Below, one piece after another: positions 63,789 through 64,000 of a stretch of 64,000 nt of DNA. The DNA is taken from the NCBI GenBank assembly GCA_036245525.1, contig BTPG01000006.1:69923101-69987100 (forward strand), given 5' to 3'. Numbering within the stretch: the stretch's first letter is position 1; each line of letters opens with the position of its first letter. Source of the DNA: Semisulcospira habei (Eukaryota; Mollusca; Gastropoda; Semisulcospiridae). Below the pieces are notes generated by a model. That model made no database searches. It had not been told where the DNA came from and saw nothing but the letters and a program-made list of their open reading frames with translations. The position numbers and the translations under genes are program-made.

Positions 63789-64000
63789 CCAAATACATGA
63801 ATAAGTTTAAAATGTGAAACTTTATCAAATGACAAGGGTCAAAATAAAAAAAAACGAAAGAAAAAAAACATAAAATTAAATAGCAAATTGGCGCAGAAAT
63901 TATAACAGCGATACAAGAACAAACGGGAAAAAAGAGACAACATGAAATACGTAATTTGGATGAAATTAAAGAAAATAATTGAGAAAATTAACCCATTCTG
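63787..64000. other. A-rich spacer; possible start of another TTAA MITE at the edge
   Basis: The last 13 bases, ttaacccattctg (63988-64000), match the shared terminus of families A and C, so another copy may begin here and continue outside the window. Confidence 0.4.

Overview
The window looks like an intergenic, repeat-dominated stretch of a eukaryotic, most likely molluscan (gastropod-like), nuclear genome. Evidence: three different non-LTR retrotransposon coding remnants, SINE-like retroposons including one with the AACTAAC-type tail that I associate with molluscs, long (GA)n, (TG)n and (TA)n microsatellites, and dozens of short fold-back elements. I found no host protein-coding exon, rRNA, credible tRNA gene, operon or CRISPR array. 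The organism call is inference.

Layout. 1-1080: a B-type hairpin and a GC-rich unidentified repeat fragment. 1080-5160: a strange low-complexity tract, including about 900 bp that is almost only G and T on the + strand. 5160-6660: the 3' end of a CR1/L2-like LINE (+) with its simple-repeat tail. 6900-9560: TTAA-ended fold-backs, a tandem pair of SINE-like repeats and other retroposon tails. 9930-17600: a nearly complete CR1/L2-like LINE on the - strand. Its ORF1 has an SGNH esterase domain and its ORF2 has endonuclease and reverse transcriptase broken by one frameshift; two tandem-repeat arrays separate the ORFs. 17840-29530: microsatellites, SINEs, inverted repeats and a fold-back insertion with a 13-bp target duplication. 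29640-32970: a dead LINE (-) with reverse transcriptase and RNase H, abutted at its 5' side by a fold-back element. 36183-40167: a structurally complete LINE (+) with an uninterrupted 1075-codon ORF and 11-bp flanking repeats. A 107-bp truncated copy at 61836-61942 has its own 14-bp duplication. 40500-64000: very dense fold-back elements, a TIR element (60225-61108), a minisatellite (61300-61800) and a (TA)n tract.

The main theme is a crowd of small palindromic elements in at least eight sequence families. Families A (about 26 copies), C (about 10) and F (4) have unrelated palindromic cores but share termini of the form TTAACYCRTTC and end in TTAA. I infer cross-mobilisation by one piggyBac-like transposase, which is not encoded here. 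Transcribed copies would fold into nearly perfect hairpins and are candidate small-RNA sources. A second theme is a Penelope-like or retrozyme-like inverted-repeat family carrying hammerhead-like cores. The LINEs would have supplied copying machinery to the SINEs and seeded many of the microsatellites through their 3' tails.
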